64,000 nucleotides of DNA from JAIOIW01 sp050304175 (GCA_050304175.1 JBNLDE010000053.1:4293-68292), one strand, 5' to 3'. Shown: positions 16,523 to 26,208, counted from the first letter of the stretch. Translations and numbers: made by a program. Notes: a model not told the origin generated them from the sequence alone.

Positions 16523-16678
16523 TCGTTCGTTCGCCCTCGCGCTACGATCAGGTCTGCCATTAATCACAATGCACTAGCAGCGGCAACGCTATCACCGCGC
16601 ATTCGTGCATTTTTAAGGCAGCTTCGTTGATCTGCAAACCGCACGTGTGGCCGCGGGGTGGTGACCAGAGACCAGCCG

Positions 16679-17629
16679 TCAAAGGGTCCAGGGCGCGTAA
16701 ACCGGTGCGTTGACGGAGATAAGCTCGGCGCGGCGGCCCTGCTCCGGACGGTTTGCCTCGACGATTTCGAAGGAGGACTTGTCGGTCAGCAATGTGCGCA
16801 AGGCGCATGCATTGAGTTTGTGCCCGCCCCGGTATGAACGGAAGTTGCCAATGAACCTTGCCCCGGCGAGCGCCAGGTCGCCCAAGGCGTCCAGGGTCTT
16901 GTGGCGAACGAATTCGTCCACGTAGCGCAGACCCTCCATGTTGATGATCTTGTGATCATCGCCGATAACCACCGAATTCTCCAGCGAGGAGCCGAGCGCG
17001 TAGCCCGCGGCCCAAAGACGTTCGACGTCCTTCATGAAGCCGAAAGTGCGGGCGCGCGAGATCTCGCGCTTAAACGTTTCGCGGTCGAGGTCGCCGGCAA
17101 AGGACTGGCGGCCGATCGCCGGGCTGTCGAAATCGATCTCGATTTCGAATCGGGTCCCGTCATAGGGCTTGAATTCCGCCCATGAAGCGCCGTTTTCGAC
17201 GCGAACCGGCTTGATGACCCGGATGTAACGCCGCTTCACGGCCTGCGGCTGAATTCCGACCTGCTCGAACGCGCTGACCAGTGTTGCCGCGCTTCCGTCA
17301 AGAATGGGTACTTCCGGTCCGTCGAGCTCGATCACTGCATTGTCGATGCCGAGACCATAGAGGGCAGCCATCAGGTGCTCGACGGTTGCGACGCTCGGAC
17401 CCGACGGGTTGCCGAGAACAGTGCTCAGGTCCGTCGAACCGACTTCCGAAGCGAGCGCACGGAACTCCGCGACCGAACCGTCTTCCATGTTGCGCTGGAA
17501 AACGACGCCGGTATCCGGATCGGAAGGATGACATTGCATCGAAACAGGTTTGCCGCCGTGGACGCCTATACCCGAAAGCGTCACCGGCGAATTGAGCGTG
17601 CATTGATAGTCGATTGAACTCAGCCCCAT
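16679..17629 (-). CDS. lpxC: UDP-3-O-acyl-N-acetylglucosamine deacetylase
   Basis: A zinc amidase of 316 residues for the first committed step of lipid A synthesis. Zinc ligands are visible as the histidine in TVEHLMAALYG and the His/Asp pair in VRHKTLDALGDLALAG. The catalytic RGGHKLNA motif is present near the C-terminus. The ATG at 17629 gives the usual length; the frame upstream to 17764 is not typical of the family. It follows ftsZ across a 270-base gap and precedes bamD, so the envelope genes continue the dcw cluster. Confidence 0.96.
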   Translation of the reverse strand: MGLSSIDYQCTLNSPVTLSGIGVHGGKPVSMQCHPSDPDTGVVFQRNMEDGSVAEFRALASEVGSTDLSTVLGNPSGPSVATVEHLMAALYGLGIDNAVIELDGPEVPILDGSAATLVSAFEQVGIQPQAVKRRYIRVIKPVRVENGASWAEFKPYDGTRFEIEIDFDSPAIGRQSFAGDLDRETFKREISRARTFGFMKDVERLWAAGYALGSSLENSVVIGDDHKIINMEGLRYVDEFVRHKTLDALGDLALAGARFIGNFRSYRGGHKLNACALRTLLTDKSSFEIVEANRPEQGRRAELISVNAPVYAPWTL

Positions 17630-17899
17630 AATCCCCGTCCCGCGACCGTCTATATCAATTTCTTGTGTGTCGCTGTTGACCGGCCGGCTCCTTTCCCCCT
17701 GAAGCCGACATGCCGTGCCTGACGGACCGAAAGATAGTGTGCGGGGCCCGACAATCCAAATCACGGATTCTTACTTGATGTAACGCACTTCGTGTTCTGT
17801 TAATATGTATGTAACCGATTGTTTTTTCATCGGTTTTCTTGAGAAATCAGGCGGGTAAAAACCCGCCTGATTGCAATTGTTACCGATTGTGACGCCCCG
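17630..17899 (-). other. ftsZ-lpxC intergenic region
   Basis: 270 bases without a gene, richer in A+T than the surroundings. It holds the hairpin after ftsZ (17845-17872), a second smaller inverted repeat (17813-17819 with 17829-17835), and, nearer lpxC, A/T-rich sequence that probably carries the lpxC promoter. No small ORF with a ribosome site was seen. Confidence 0.6.
17845..17872 (-). terminator. strong hairpin downstream of ftsZ, likely dcw end
   Basis: A perfect 12-bp stem (17845-17856 with 17861-17872) with a 4-base loop of A, 27 bases after the ftsZ stop. The minus-strand continuation is not a clean T-run, so termination may be partial or Rho-assisted. It most likely marks the end of the dcw transcript and separates lpxC. 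Confidence 0.55.
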
Positions 17900-19609
17900 T
17901 TAGTTCGCCTGGCGGCGGAGAAAAGCAGGAATCTCGAGCTGATCTTCCTCGTGCCCGGACTGCGACGGCGGTGTCATTCGCCCCTGGTCGTCGAGCTGGC
18001 CGCGGCGTGGCGCGTAGGTCATCGCTTCCCGCGAGACGACGCGGCGCGCCTCGGGCGCCGGCTGGCGCAACTGGGGCTCCCGCGGCGCGGCGGCGGCCGG
18101 TTTCAGGGTCGCCTGTTCCTCTTCACGGCGGGAAAGACCCGTGGTCAACCGCTTCAGCAGTCCCATCGGTCCGCGCTCGTCATGGTCGGCATGGGCCATC
18201 GAACCCGGCTTGCTGGCTTCGAGCTCGGCCTGTACCACCGGCGGGAAATCCTCCACACGCGGCATCCGCGGCGCTTGGGCCTGCGCGGCCGGCTGCTGTT
18301 CGATGGCGGGATCGGAGAAATCGGGTTCGGGAGCTTTGGCCGCCGGCTGCGGTTGGGGAGCACGTACCGTTTCCTCGGCAGCGGCCTGCATCGGCGCCCC
18401 CTGGAACAAGCGGCTTTGCGGCTTGAAGTCGTCGCGCGCGGCGGCGGCCGGTCTGGCTTGCTCCGTCTCTGCCTGCTCGATGGCGTCCGCGATCGGGTCG
18501 GCGGCGCGTGGCGGCGCTTCAACGGTGGCGGCCGGGCGCGCAGGCGCGGCTACCGGCTGGGGCGCCGGGCGCTGCTGGGCGGAGGTTGCCTGCGGTCGCT
18601 GCGCGGGTGCGCTCGCAACCGGAGCGGCCCCGATTTCCATAGCGCTGCGGTCGATGCCGGTGGCCACGACCGAGACGCGGATAACGCCTTCAAGTTCCTC
18701 GTCGAAGGTGGCGCCGAGGATGATATTGGCGTCCTGGTCGACTTCTTCGCGGATACGCGTCGCCGCTTCGTCCACCTCGTAGAGCGTCAGGTCGCGGCCG
18801 CCGGTGATCGAGATCAGCAGGCCGCCCGCGCCTTTCATCGACGATTCGTCCAGCAGCGGATTGGCGATTGCTGCCTCGGCTGCAGCCATTGCGCGGCCTT
18901 CGCCGGACGCTTCGCCCGTCCCCATCATGGCCTTGCCCATTTCACGCATCACCGAGCGCACGTCGGCGAAATCGAGATTGATGAGGCCTTCCTTGACCAT
19001 CAGGTCGGTGATGCAGGCAACGCCCGAATAGAGCACTTGGTCGGCCATGGCGAACGCATCGGCGAAGGTCGTCTTTTCGTTCGCGATCCTGAACAGGTTC
19101 TGGTTCGGGATCACGATCAGCGTATCGACGCAGTTCTGCAGCTCTTCGATGCCCGAATCGGCGAGGCGCATGCGGCGCTGGCCTTCGAAATGAAACGGCT
19201 TGGTGACGACACCGACGGTGAGGATACCCTTCTCGCGCGCAGCTCCGGCGACGACTGGCGCGGCACCGGTGCCTGTTCCACCGCCCATGCCGGCGGTCAC
19301 GAAGCACATATGCGTTCCGGACAGGTGGTCGATGATCTCGTCAATGCACTCTTCGGCGGCCGCGCGGCCGATTTCCGGCTGGGACCCTGCGCCGAGGCCT
19401 TCGGTCACATGGGCGCCGAGCTGGATGATCCGCTCCGCCTTGGACATTGTCAGCGCCTGCGCATCGGTATTGGCGACGACGAAGTCAACGCCCCGCAAGC
19501 CGGCCGTGATCATGTTGTTGACGGCATTGCCGCCGCCGCCGCCAACACCGAATACGGTGATGCGCGGTTTAAGTTCCGTAATGTCCGGCTTGTGCAGATT
19601 GATGCTCAT
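17900..19609 (-). CDS. ftsZ: cell division protein FtsZ
   Basis: The tubulin-like GTPase that forms the division ring. 569 residues. The globular GTPase domain (about 12-320) has GVGGGGGNAVNNM, the tubulin signature GGGTGTGAAP and the T7 region. A long Ala/Pro/Gln-rich disordered linker (about 325-555) ends in the conserved tail peptide IPAFLRRQ that binds FtsA and other partners. The long linker is typical of Rhizobiales FtsZ and much longer than in enterobacteria. AAAGGACGAGG precedes the start. It is the last gene of the dcw series, 73 bases after ftsA. Confidence 0.97.
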   Translation of the reverse strand: MSINLHKPDITELKPRITVFGVGGGGGNAVNNMITAGLRGVDFVVANTDAQALTMSKAERIIQLGAHVTEGLGAGSQPEIGRAAAEECIDEIIDHLSGTHMCFVTAGMGGGTGTGAAPVVAGAAREKGILTVGVVTKPFHFEGQRRMRLADSGIEELQNCVDTLIVIPNQNLFRIANEKTTFADAFAMADQVLYSGVACITDLMVKEGLINLDFADVRSVMREMGKAMMGTGEASGEGRAMAAAEAAIANPLLDESSMKGAGGLLISITGGRDLTLYEVDEAATRIREEVDQDANIILGATFDEELEGVIRVSVVATGIDRSAMEIGAAPVASAPAQRPQATSAQQRPAPQPVAAPARPAATVEAPPRAADPIADAIEQAETEQARPAAAARDDFKPQSRLFQGAPMQAAAEETVRAPQPQPAAKAPEPDFSDPAIEQQPAAQAQAPRMPRVEDFPPVVQAELEASKPGSMAHADHDERGPMGLLKRLTTGLSRREEEQATLKPAAAAPREPQLRQPAPEARRVVSREAMTYAPRRGQLDDQGRMTPPSQSGHEEDQLEIPAFLRRQAN

Positions 19610-19682
19610 GTCCTCGTCCTTTCCGCCGTTTCGCCGCTACGCCGCTGCGGCCAATTGTTTCGGGGCGCTGCGCCCCGGATTG

Positions 19683-20990
19683 TTACACATTGCTTCTCAG
19701 CCACTGCCCGACCCGTTGCAGTCCGCCCGTCCCGGTCAGCCGGGCAAGCGGTGAATGCCGCATCGGGCTCGTCTCGAGCCCCGCAACCTGCGGGTAGATC
19801 AACAGTCCGATTGTCGCCGAAAATGCCGGCCCCTTGGCTGCTTCCGGCAGACCCGCCACGCCAAGCGGACGCCCGACCCGCACATTGCGGCCGAGCACCC
19901 TGCGCGCCACCTCGGGCAAACCGGCCAGCTGGCTCGATCCGCCCGTCAGCACGACGCGTTTGCCGACCACCTGTCCGAATCCCGAGGTATTGAGCCGGTC
20001 GCGCACCATTTCGAGGATTTCCTCGCTGCGGGCACGGATGATCCGCGTCACCACCGAGCGGGGCACCTGCTGGGGAACGTCGGAGTCGTCCTCTCCGATC
20101 GAGGTCAGGGAAATGATGTCGCGGTCGTCGGCCGCGCTCGGCAGCGCCGAGCCGTGCATCGCCTTCAGCCGCTCGGCCGCATCCAGCGGTGTCGACAGTC
20201 CGCGCGCCAGGTCGAGCGTGATGTGATTGCCGCCGACCGGAATGGAATCGGCATAGACGAACTTGCCGTTGGAGAACACCGAAAGCGTCGTCGTTCCGCC
20301 GCCAATGTCGATGCAGGCAGCGCCCATCTCGGCCTCGTCGTTGACCAACGCGGCAAGTCCCGACGCATAAGGCGTCGCGACCATCCGGTCCACCGACAGG
20401 TGGGCGCGGTTGATGCAAAGCTCCAGATTGCGCAGCGGCGCGTGATCGCCGGTCACAACATGCATGTCGACGCCAAGCGTATCGCCGATCATGCCGCGCG
20501 GATCCCGGATTCCGCGTTCGCCGTCGAGCGTGTATCCGACGGGAATCGAGTGAACGACCTGACGTTCGGCCGCCTGTGCCTGCTTGGCCCCGGCGCCCAG
20601 CACGCGTTTGATGTCGGCGCCATCGGCTTCGTGCCCGCCGAGATTGATCGTGGCCGAATAGGTTTCGCTATGCAGGCGTCCGGCGGTCACGTTCACGATC
20701 AGCGAATCGACCGTCAGCCCGGCCATCCGCTCCGCGGCGTCGACGGCATGACGGATGGCGTGCTCGGCGCGGTCCAGGTCGGTAATCACCCCGGATTTCA
20801 CGCCGTCGCTCTTGTGGTGGCCGATGCCAATCACACGCACATCGTGGGTGCGCCCGCGCAGGATGTCGGCCTCGTCGCGCGGCTTCAGCTTCGCGATGAC
20901 GCAGCAGACCTTGCTCGAGCCGACGTCGAGCACGGTCACCACGCCAGACCGGCGTTGCATGGAATCGTGGGCCGACGGCAGCCAGCTCAT
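19683..20990 (-). CDS. ftsA: cell division protein FtsA
   Basis: An actin-like ATPase of 435 residues that ties FtsZ to the membrane. Phosphate 1 motif VLDVGSSKVCC near residue 20, the SHS2 (1C) domain at about 105-190, phosphate 2 ACIDIGGGTTTLSVF, adenosine motif VVLTGGSSQLAGL, and an amphipathic C-terminal helix with VGQWLRSNV. The ATG overlaps the ftsQ stop in an ATGA junction (20987-20990), so the two are translationally coupled. Confidence 0.96.
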   Translation of the reverse strand: MSWLPSAHDSMQRRSGVVTVLDVGSSKVCCVIAKLKPRDEADILRGRTHDVRVIGIGHHKSDGVKSGVITDLDRAEHAIRHAVDAAERMAGLTVDSLIVNVTAGRLHSETYSATINLGGHEADGADIKRVLGAGAKQAQAAERQVVHSIPVGYTLDGERGIRDPRGMIGDTLGVDMHVVTGDHAPLRNLELCINRAHLSVDRMVATPYASGLAALVNDEAEMGAACIDIGGGTTTLSVFSNGKFVYADSIPVGGNHITLDLARGLSTPLDAAERLKAMHGSALPSAADDRDIISLTSIGEDDSDVPQQVPRSVVTRIIRARSEEILEMVRDRLNTSGFGQVVGKRVVLTGGSSQLAGLPEVARRVLGRNVRVGRPLGVAGLPEAAKGPAFSATIGLLIYPQVAGLETSPMRHSPLARLTGTGGLQRVGQWLRSNV

Positions 20991-21919
20991 ATCCGCCGTC
21001 CTTTGTGATGCTTCGACTGCGAAATCAGTTCCTTGACGCGTTCGGCCTGCTGCTCTGCGGCGCGGGGGGTGAGTTGCATCACGATCTTGTCGCCGAAACG
21101 CAGATCTACGACCTCGATATCCCGCTCCAGCAGGCCGTCTGACGCCTCGATGCGCGCCAGAAGCCCGACCGCCGCGAAATCATTGCGTTCAGGCAACCGG
21201 ACCGTGATCCCGTTGTCGAGATGCAGGTCCCAACGCCGGTCCGCGATGCGCACATATCCCTTTACCCGGTTTCCGATCTCGGGGAACTTCGCCATGCCGG
21301 CCAGGAACGCGCTCGCGCGCTCTGCGGCGCCGGTGCCGACAAACAGTGGCAATCCGGCAAAGCGAGTGTCGGTGTAGGGCGCGATGATCGCGCCATCCCT
21401 CTCGATCACGTTCAACGTCTCGCCCTGCTGCCACAGCGCAAACGGCTTGCGTTCGGAAAGCTTAACCTCAAGCGTCGCCGGGTAGACCTTGCGCACCGAC
21501 GCGTTCTCGACCCAGGGTAGTGCGACGATGCGCGCCCGCGCCTCCGAAGGACTGAGCTGCACCAGCGAGGTCGAGCCATTGAGGCCGAGCGCGCCAACGA
21601 TATCGATTTCCGAGGTCTGGTCGTTGCCGGTGACGGCGACTTCGCTGACTGCAAAGCCCGTATTTGAAGCCACCGCCTGCACGACCGCGGGAAAATGGCC
21701 GCCAAGCCAGGCGCCGTAGACCGCCGTTGCCGCCAGGAAGCCGGCGGTCAGCATGGTGGCGGCGAAACGTGGCGGTTCGCTTTCGCCCGACAACAGGCGC
21801 GACGCCTTGCGTGCCGGCCGGCGCAAGTATCTGGGCAAGACGAAGCGACGCGTGGCATCCGAGCCCGCGGGCGCCCCGGGGGCCGCCTTCGCTTTCGTAC
21901 CTGCCTTCACCGCAAACAA
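20987..21919 (-). CDS. ftsQ: cell division protein FtsQ
   Basis: A bitopic membrane protein of the divisome core. The cytoplasmic N-terminus is long and basic, the membrane segment is TMLTAGFLAATAVYGAWLGG, then a POTRA domain begins at SEVAVTGNDQTS and is followed by the FtsQ beta domain. There is no ATG start. TTG at 21919 lies 6 bases after a strong GGAGGA (about 310 residues). GTG at 21910 overlaps the ddl stop as GTGA but is 15 bases from that ribosome site, and TTG at 21940 lies before it. The start is therefore uncertain by about 10 codons. Confidence 0.85.
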   Translation of the reverse strand: MFAVKAGTKAKAAPGAPAGSDATRRFVLPRYLRRPARKASRLLSGESEPPRFAATMLTAGFLAATAVYGAWLGGHFPAVVQAVASNTGFAVSEVAVTGNDQTSEIDIVGALGLNGSTSLVQLSPSEARARIVALPWVENASVRKVYPATLEVKLSERKPFALWQQGETLNVIERDGAIIAPYTDTRFAGLPLFVGTGAAERASAFLAGMAKFPEIGNRVKGYVRIADRRWDLHLDNGITVRLPERNDFAAVGLLARIEASDGLLERDIEVVDLRFGDKIVMQLTPRAAEQQAERVKELISQSKHHKGRRI

Positions 21920-22833
21920 GAAGCGTCCTCCACAATCCAACTCAGCAATTCGCCAAACGAGTGGCCGGCTGCATCCGCCATTTCCGGCAACAACGAGGTC
22001 GGTGTCATCCCCGGCTGGGTATTGACTTCCAGCCAGACGAGCTCGCCATTTTCAGAATGGCGGTCGTCGTAACGAAAGTCTGAACGCGTCACGCCTCTGC
22101 ATCCGATCGCTTGGTGAGCCTTGAGCGCCAGTGTCTGTATTTTTTGGTAAATATTTGGTGAAATTCTTGCCGGGCATTCGTGTTTTGATCCGCCCTCGAC
22201 GTATTTTGAATCATAATCATAGAAGGCATGGCCTTGCGGAATGATCTCGGTAACGCCGAGCGCCACACCGCCCATGACCGCGCATGTCAGTTCGCGCCCG
22301 TAGATGAAACGCTCGACCATGATTCGATCGCTGTATTTCCAGTCGTCGGAGGTGATCACCTGCGGCGGATGCGACTGATCCTCCTTGACGATCACGACCC
22401 CGAAACTCGACCCCTCAGCCACGGGTTTGACCACATAGGGCGGCTTCATCGGATGCTCCGCCGGGAAATCATGCCGGTTCATGACCTTCGATTCGGCGAC
22501 CGGGATGCCGCTCGCCTTCGCAATCACTTTCGCCTTCTGCTTGTCCATGGCAAGGGCGGAGGCCAGGACGCCGGAATGGGTATAGGGGATTTCCAGGAAC
22601 TCCAGGATACCCTGGATGGTGCCGTCCTCGCCGAACGGCCCGTGAAGCGCATTGAATGCGACGTCGGGCCGCAAATCGGCCAGCACCGCCGCAACATCGT
22701 GCCCGACATCGACACGGGTGACGCGATAGCCCTCGGCTTCCAGCGCATCGGCGCAGGGCTGGCCTGACGCCAGGCTCACCGGCCGCTCGGACGAAAACCC
22801 ACCCATCAACACCGCGACATGTTTCTTCGTCAT
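21907..22833 (-). CDS. ddl: D-alanine--D-alanine ligase
   Basis: A 308-residue ATP-grasp enzyme that makes the D-Ala-D-Ala dipeptide for peptidoglycan precursors. N-terminal domain with VLMGGFSSERPVSLASG, the HGPFGEDGTIQG motif, the ATP-grasp region with PYVVKPVAEGSSFGV, and the active-site loop leading to the metal-binding ELVWLEVNTQPGMT. ATG at 22833 is chosen over the GTG two codons upstream because AGAGG is 8 bases away. It overlaps ftsQ at its 3' end. A chemoreceptor gene on the other strand separates it from murB. Confidence 0.95.
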   Translation of the reverse strand: MTKKHVAVLMGGFSSERPVSLASGQPCADALEAEGYRVTRVDVGHDVAAVLADLRPDVAFNALHGPFGEDGTIQGILEFLEIPYTHSGVLASALAMDKQKAKVIAKASGIPVAESKVMNRHDFPAEHPMKPPYVVKPVAEGSSFGVVIVKEDQSHPPQVITSDDWKYSDRIMVERFIYGRELTCAVMGGVALGVTEIIPQGHAFYDYDSKYVEGGSKHECPARISPNIYQKIQTLALKAHQAIGCRGVTRSDFRYDDRHSENGELVWLEVNTQPGMTPTSLLPEMADAAGHSFGELLSWIVEDASCLR

Positions 22834-23326
22834 CTGCACAACCTCTTCTGCCAGCGCGACGCGGCAACCTGTAATCGCAAATCAGCTTGATCCGGCGGCT
22901 ACATCCGGACCCTGCTGCGCGCTACGCGTGCAAACGCGACTCAATGTGAACCCCCGTAGCCCAAGGAATCAGAGAGTTGATTCGCTGACAAGCCCGACCG
23001 CGGAAATCTTTGCAAAAGGAATGGCGCGGAATGTGTGTCGCTTGCCGCGGGATTTTGCGGGCGCGCACCGCCGCGTCCGGCGTTTCCAGGTCATCACCGT
23101 TGGCGTTTCGGTAGCCGATCGTGAAGTTGACGCGTGCAGGCGACAAATCCCCAAGTTCTGTAAGATTTTATACAATCTGAAAACGCGCAACAGACAACGA
23201 TAACCTGTGCTTAACCACCAAAGGTCACCCAATCAGAAGTAGAGTTCACTTGTGTTGTAGCCCCACACGGCAGCGAGCGGCTCGTTATTTGAGCAATGCA
23301 AACTCAAAAGCCTGAGGTGAAGAACC
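22834..23326. other. non-coding gap between ddl and the chemoreceptor gene
   Basis: About 490 bases with no convincing gene. Short frames exist on both strands (for example 22928-23203 plus) but lack a ribosome site and any recognisable composition. It must carry the promoter for ddl-ftsQAZ, since the upstream neighbour is on the other strand, and the chemoreceptor promoter. The stretch 23150-23215 is markedly A/T-rich. Confidence 0.6.
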
Positions 23327-25234
23327 ATGATATCCGCTTTCCAGCGCTTAAGCCGCGTCGTACCTGCCTTGATCTTGACCTGCATGGTTATCAGCATTTC
23401 GACGCTGCTCATATCAGGCTCCATCGGCGAAAGGGAGTTGATCGACGCGGGAAATATCTTCCGTGCGAACGCGGATACCGCCACTCAGGTGCGCAAACTG
23501 ATCGCGCTGCAAAAAGGGATCGAACTCGATATCGTCAACACACAGGAATCCCTGACCGATATCTCGGCCACCCGCGGCCTTGATGGTCTGGACGATGGTT
23601 TTTCCCTTGCGGAGGAAACAAGAAAGTCGCTCCAGCAGAAGGTTGCGGATGCCACCCTGCTCGCCTCATCGATCGGCATGCCGGGTCTGGTGGCGCAACT
23701 GAAGTCTCTCTCTCTCCAGTACGAAAAGTTCTACGAAGCGGGCGTCGTCATGGCCAACGCGTACATCGCTGAGGGGCCTGAAGGCGGCAACAAACTCATG
23801 GGCCCGTTCGATGCCGTGGCGGACAAGTTGCAGCGGGAAATCGATTCCACCGACAAGCTTGTTGAGCAGGTTATCGAGCGCGAGGCAGTTCTCACCGATT
23901 CCCGGTTCGCTGCCCTCGGCCAAGCGGCCAGTCGGGACTTCGCGATTCTGATCATGCTGGCTTCGGTCATGTCGATTGCCGGGCTGGCGCTGATCATCTT
24001 CATCTCCAGGCGAATGCTGCGCCCCCTCGCCCAAACGACAATTGCGATGAGCAAACTGGCGAACGGTGATCTCGATGTCCGGCTTCCCTACGCGGAACGC
24101 AGGGACGAAATCGGCGACCTTGCCAAGGCGTTCACCGACTTCCGGGAGAAGCTGCGGGCCAAGCAGCTGGCCGATATCGAGAGCGAGCGGGCGCGCGACG
24201 AATTGCATGAAGCCGAGACCAAGGCGCGCCAGGGCGAGAGGCTGGAAAACGAGCGTACGAGGCAGGTCGTCGATACCCTGGGACAAGGCCTTGAGAAACT
24301 GGCGGCAGGCGATCTCACCCATTCGATCGAAATACAATTCCCGGGCGAGTTCGACCGGCTTCGGAAGAATTTCAACCGGTCGTCGGCGCTGTTGCGGCAG
24401 GCGATGCAGGATATCGCAAACATTTCGGACGAAATCCGGGTCAAATCATCGGAAATGCGTGCTGCCGCGGACGATCTCGCCCGCCGCACGGAAAACCAGG
24501 CAGCAAGTCTGGAAGAGACGGCCGCCGCCCTGGGTGAGGTGACCGGCGCCGTCACATCGACGGCCGAAAATGCGACGCGAACGTCGGACACGACCGAAAA
24601 TGCCCGCGCTGAAGCGCAGAAGTCGGGCGAAGTTGTCGGGAAGGCGACAGAGGCGATGGCAGAAATCGAGGAATCATCGATCCAGATCGGTCGCATCATC
24701 GGCGTGATCGACGAAATCGCCTTTCAGACCAACCTGCTGGCGCTGAACGCCGGCGTCGAGGCGGCACGGGCCGGCGACGCCGGTAAAGGATTCGCTGTCG
24801 TCGCCACGGAAGTGCGCGAACTGGCCCAGCGCTCAGCGGAAGCAGCCAAGGAAATCAAGGCCCTGATCTCCACTTCGAGCCATCAGGTCGAACAGGGTGT
24901 GGATCTGGTTGGCCGGGCCGGCAAGTCTCTCGAGCAGATCGTGACGCAGGTCGCCAGCATATCGGGCCTCGTCGCCGAAATCGCAACCACGGCCAACGAC
25001 CAGTCGAGGGGGCTCGGCGAAATCAACATCGCGATCAGCCAGATGGATCAGGTAACGCAGAAGAACGCGGCCCTGGTTGAACAGTCGACGGAAGCCAGCC
25101 ATTCGCTGGCTGGCAAGACAGAGGAACTCAACCGCCTTGTTGGCCGTTTCACACTCGTGAATTCGGAGTACCCGCAGCCCAGCGAAGCGACGGTATCCGC
25201 CAGTGCACCGCAGACGGAATCGGTCGCGGCATAG
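23327..25234 (+). CDS. methyl-accepting chemotaxis protein
   Basis: A 635-residue transmembrane chemoreceptor. TM1 is at about 12-32, a mostly helical periplasmic sensor domain of about 170 residues follows, then TM2 near 205-227, a HAMP domain (RRMLRPLAQTTIAMSKLANGD), a linker with a second HAMP-like stretch (GLEKLAAGDLTHSI), and the long signalling coiled coil with the hairpin tip EIAFQTNLLALNAG, which contacts CheA/CheW. The ligand is unknown. It lies between murB and ddl on the opposite strand from the whole dcw cluster. AGGTGAAG precedes the ATG. Confidence 0.93.
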   Translation: MISAFQRLSRVVPALILTCMVISISTLLISGSIGERELIDAGNIFRANADTATQVRKLIALQKGIELDIVNTQESLTDISATRGLDGLDDGFSLAEETRKSLQQKVADATLLASSIGMPGLVAQLKSLSLQYEKFYEAGVVMANAYIAEGPEGGNKLMGPFDAVADKLQREIDSTDKLVEQVIEREAVLTDSRFAALGQAASRDFAILIMLASVMSIAGLALIIFISRRMLRPLAQTTIAMSKLANGDLDVRLPYAERRDEIGDLAKAFTDFREKLRAKQLADIESERARDELHEAETKARQGERLENERTRQVVDTLGQGLEKLAAGDLTHSIEIQFPGEFDRLRKNFNRSSALLRQAMQDIANISDEIRVKSSEMRAAADDLARRTENQAASLEETAAALGEVTGAVTSTAENATRTSDTTENARAEAQKSGEVVGKATEAMAEIEESSIQIGRIIGVIDEIAFQTNLLALNAGVEAARAGDAGKGFAVVATEVRELAQRSAEAAKEIKALISTSSHQVEQGVDLVGRAGKSLEQIVTQVASISGLVAEIATTANDQSRGLGEINIAISQMDQVTQKNAALVEQSTEASHSLAGKTEELNRLVGRFTLVNSEYPQPSEATVSASAPQTESVAA

Positions 25235-25242
25235 CCTCGGCG

Positions 25243-26208
25243 CTAAAGCATCTGCCCGAGGAATTCCTGGACCTCCTGGCCCGGCTTGAACTGGCCAATC
25301 CGCTTGATCTCCCAGTGCAGCCGGATGCCGGAATTTTCCAGCACGCGGGCGCGTACCGTCTCGCCCAGCGTCTCCAGGTCATGGCCGGTGGCGGTCCCGG
25401 TGTTGATCATGAAGTTGCAGTGCATCGGCGACATCTGTGCGCCGCCAATCGTCAGCCCGCGGCAGCCCGCCTTGTCGATCTCCTTCCAGGCCGACGTGCC
25501 GTCGGGGTTCTTGAAGGTCGAGCCGCCGGTCTTCTCCCGGATCGGCTGCACCGTCTCGCGATGATGCTGGACCGCTTCCATCGCAGCCTGGATTTCCGCG
25601 CGGTCGCCGGGCGTGCCTTCCATCAGCGCGGAGGTGAAGATCAGGTCCGGCGACGCCGCCGAATGGCGGTAGGCATAGCCCATGTCGGCGTTTGAGAGAA
25701 CATGCAGGTTGCCCTGCCGGTCGATGGCGCGGACCTCGACCACCCGCTCGCGCGTCTCGACGCCGTTTGCGCCCGCATTCATGCGCAATGCGCCGCCCAC
25801 CGCACCCGGGATCCCGTGATAGAAGTGGAAACCGCCGATGCCCGCCTCCAGCGCCACTGCGGCGAGGCGCTTATCTGGCGTGGCCGCGCCGACACGGATA
25901 CCAGTGTCCGAAATGGCTTCGGCAGTACCGAATCCCTTGGCCGAAAGGCGCACGACGAAGCCCGCGATGCCGCCATCGCGCACCAGCAGGTTCGAACCGA
26001 TGCCCACCGCCATGACCGGATATTCCTCCGGGACCGCGCGCATGAATTCGGCGAGATCTTCCTCGTCGGCGGGCTGGAACAGCACTTCCGCCGGTCCGCC
26101 GGCGCGAAACCAGGTCAACTGGTTCATGCCCGCATTCGGCGTCAGCCGCCCGCGCACGCGGGCCAGCCGGCCGCCGAGCCGGTCGATCAGGGCGGTGCCG
26201 TCGATCAT
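25243..26208 (-). CDS. murB: UDP-N-acetylenolpyruvoylglucosamine reductase
   Basis: An FAD enzyme of 321 residues that makes UDP-MurNAc. FAD-binding features are TWFRAGGPAEVLF and GIGSNLLVRDGGI, then GIPGAVGGALRMNAGA. The catalytic serine region is GGSTFKNPDG and the closing glutamate is in LHWEIKRIG. The ATG at 26208 overlaps the murC stop (ATGA). Its 3' end lies 8 bases from the stop of the chemoreceptor gene facing it. Confidence 0.95.
   Translation of the reverse strand: MIDGTALIDRLGGRLARVRGRLTPNAGMNQLTWFRAGGPAEVLFQPADEEDLAEFMRAVPEEYPVMAVGIGSNLLVRDGGIAGFVVRLSAKGFGTAEAISDTGIRVGAATPDKRLAAVALEAGIGGFHFYHGIPGAVGGALRMNAGANGVETRERVVEVRAIDRQGNLHVLSNADMGYAYRHSAASPDLIFTSALMEGTPGDRAEIQAAMEAVQHHRETVQPIREKTGGSTFKNPDGTSAWKEIDKAGCRGLTIGGAQMSPMHCNFMINTGTATGHDLETLGETVRARVLENSGIRLHWEIKRIGQFKPGQEVQEFLGQML

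Noticed and set aside
17951..19993. 680-codon plus-strand open frame antisense to ftsZ and the end of ftsA
   Set aside because: It mirrors the codon structure of ftsZ in a GC-rich genome, spans two real genes and has no recognisable domain or ribosome site.
22928..23203. 91-codon plus-strand frame in the ddl-chemoreceptor gap, and minus-strand frames nearby
   Set aside because: No ribosome site, no hydrophobic or domain pattern, and the region is expected to hold two promoters.
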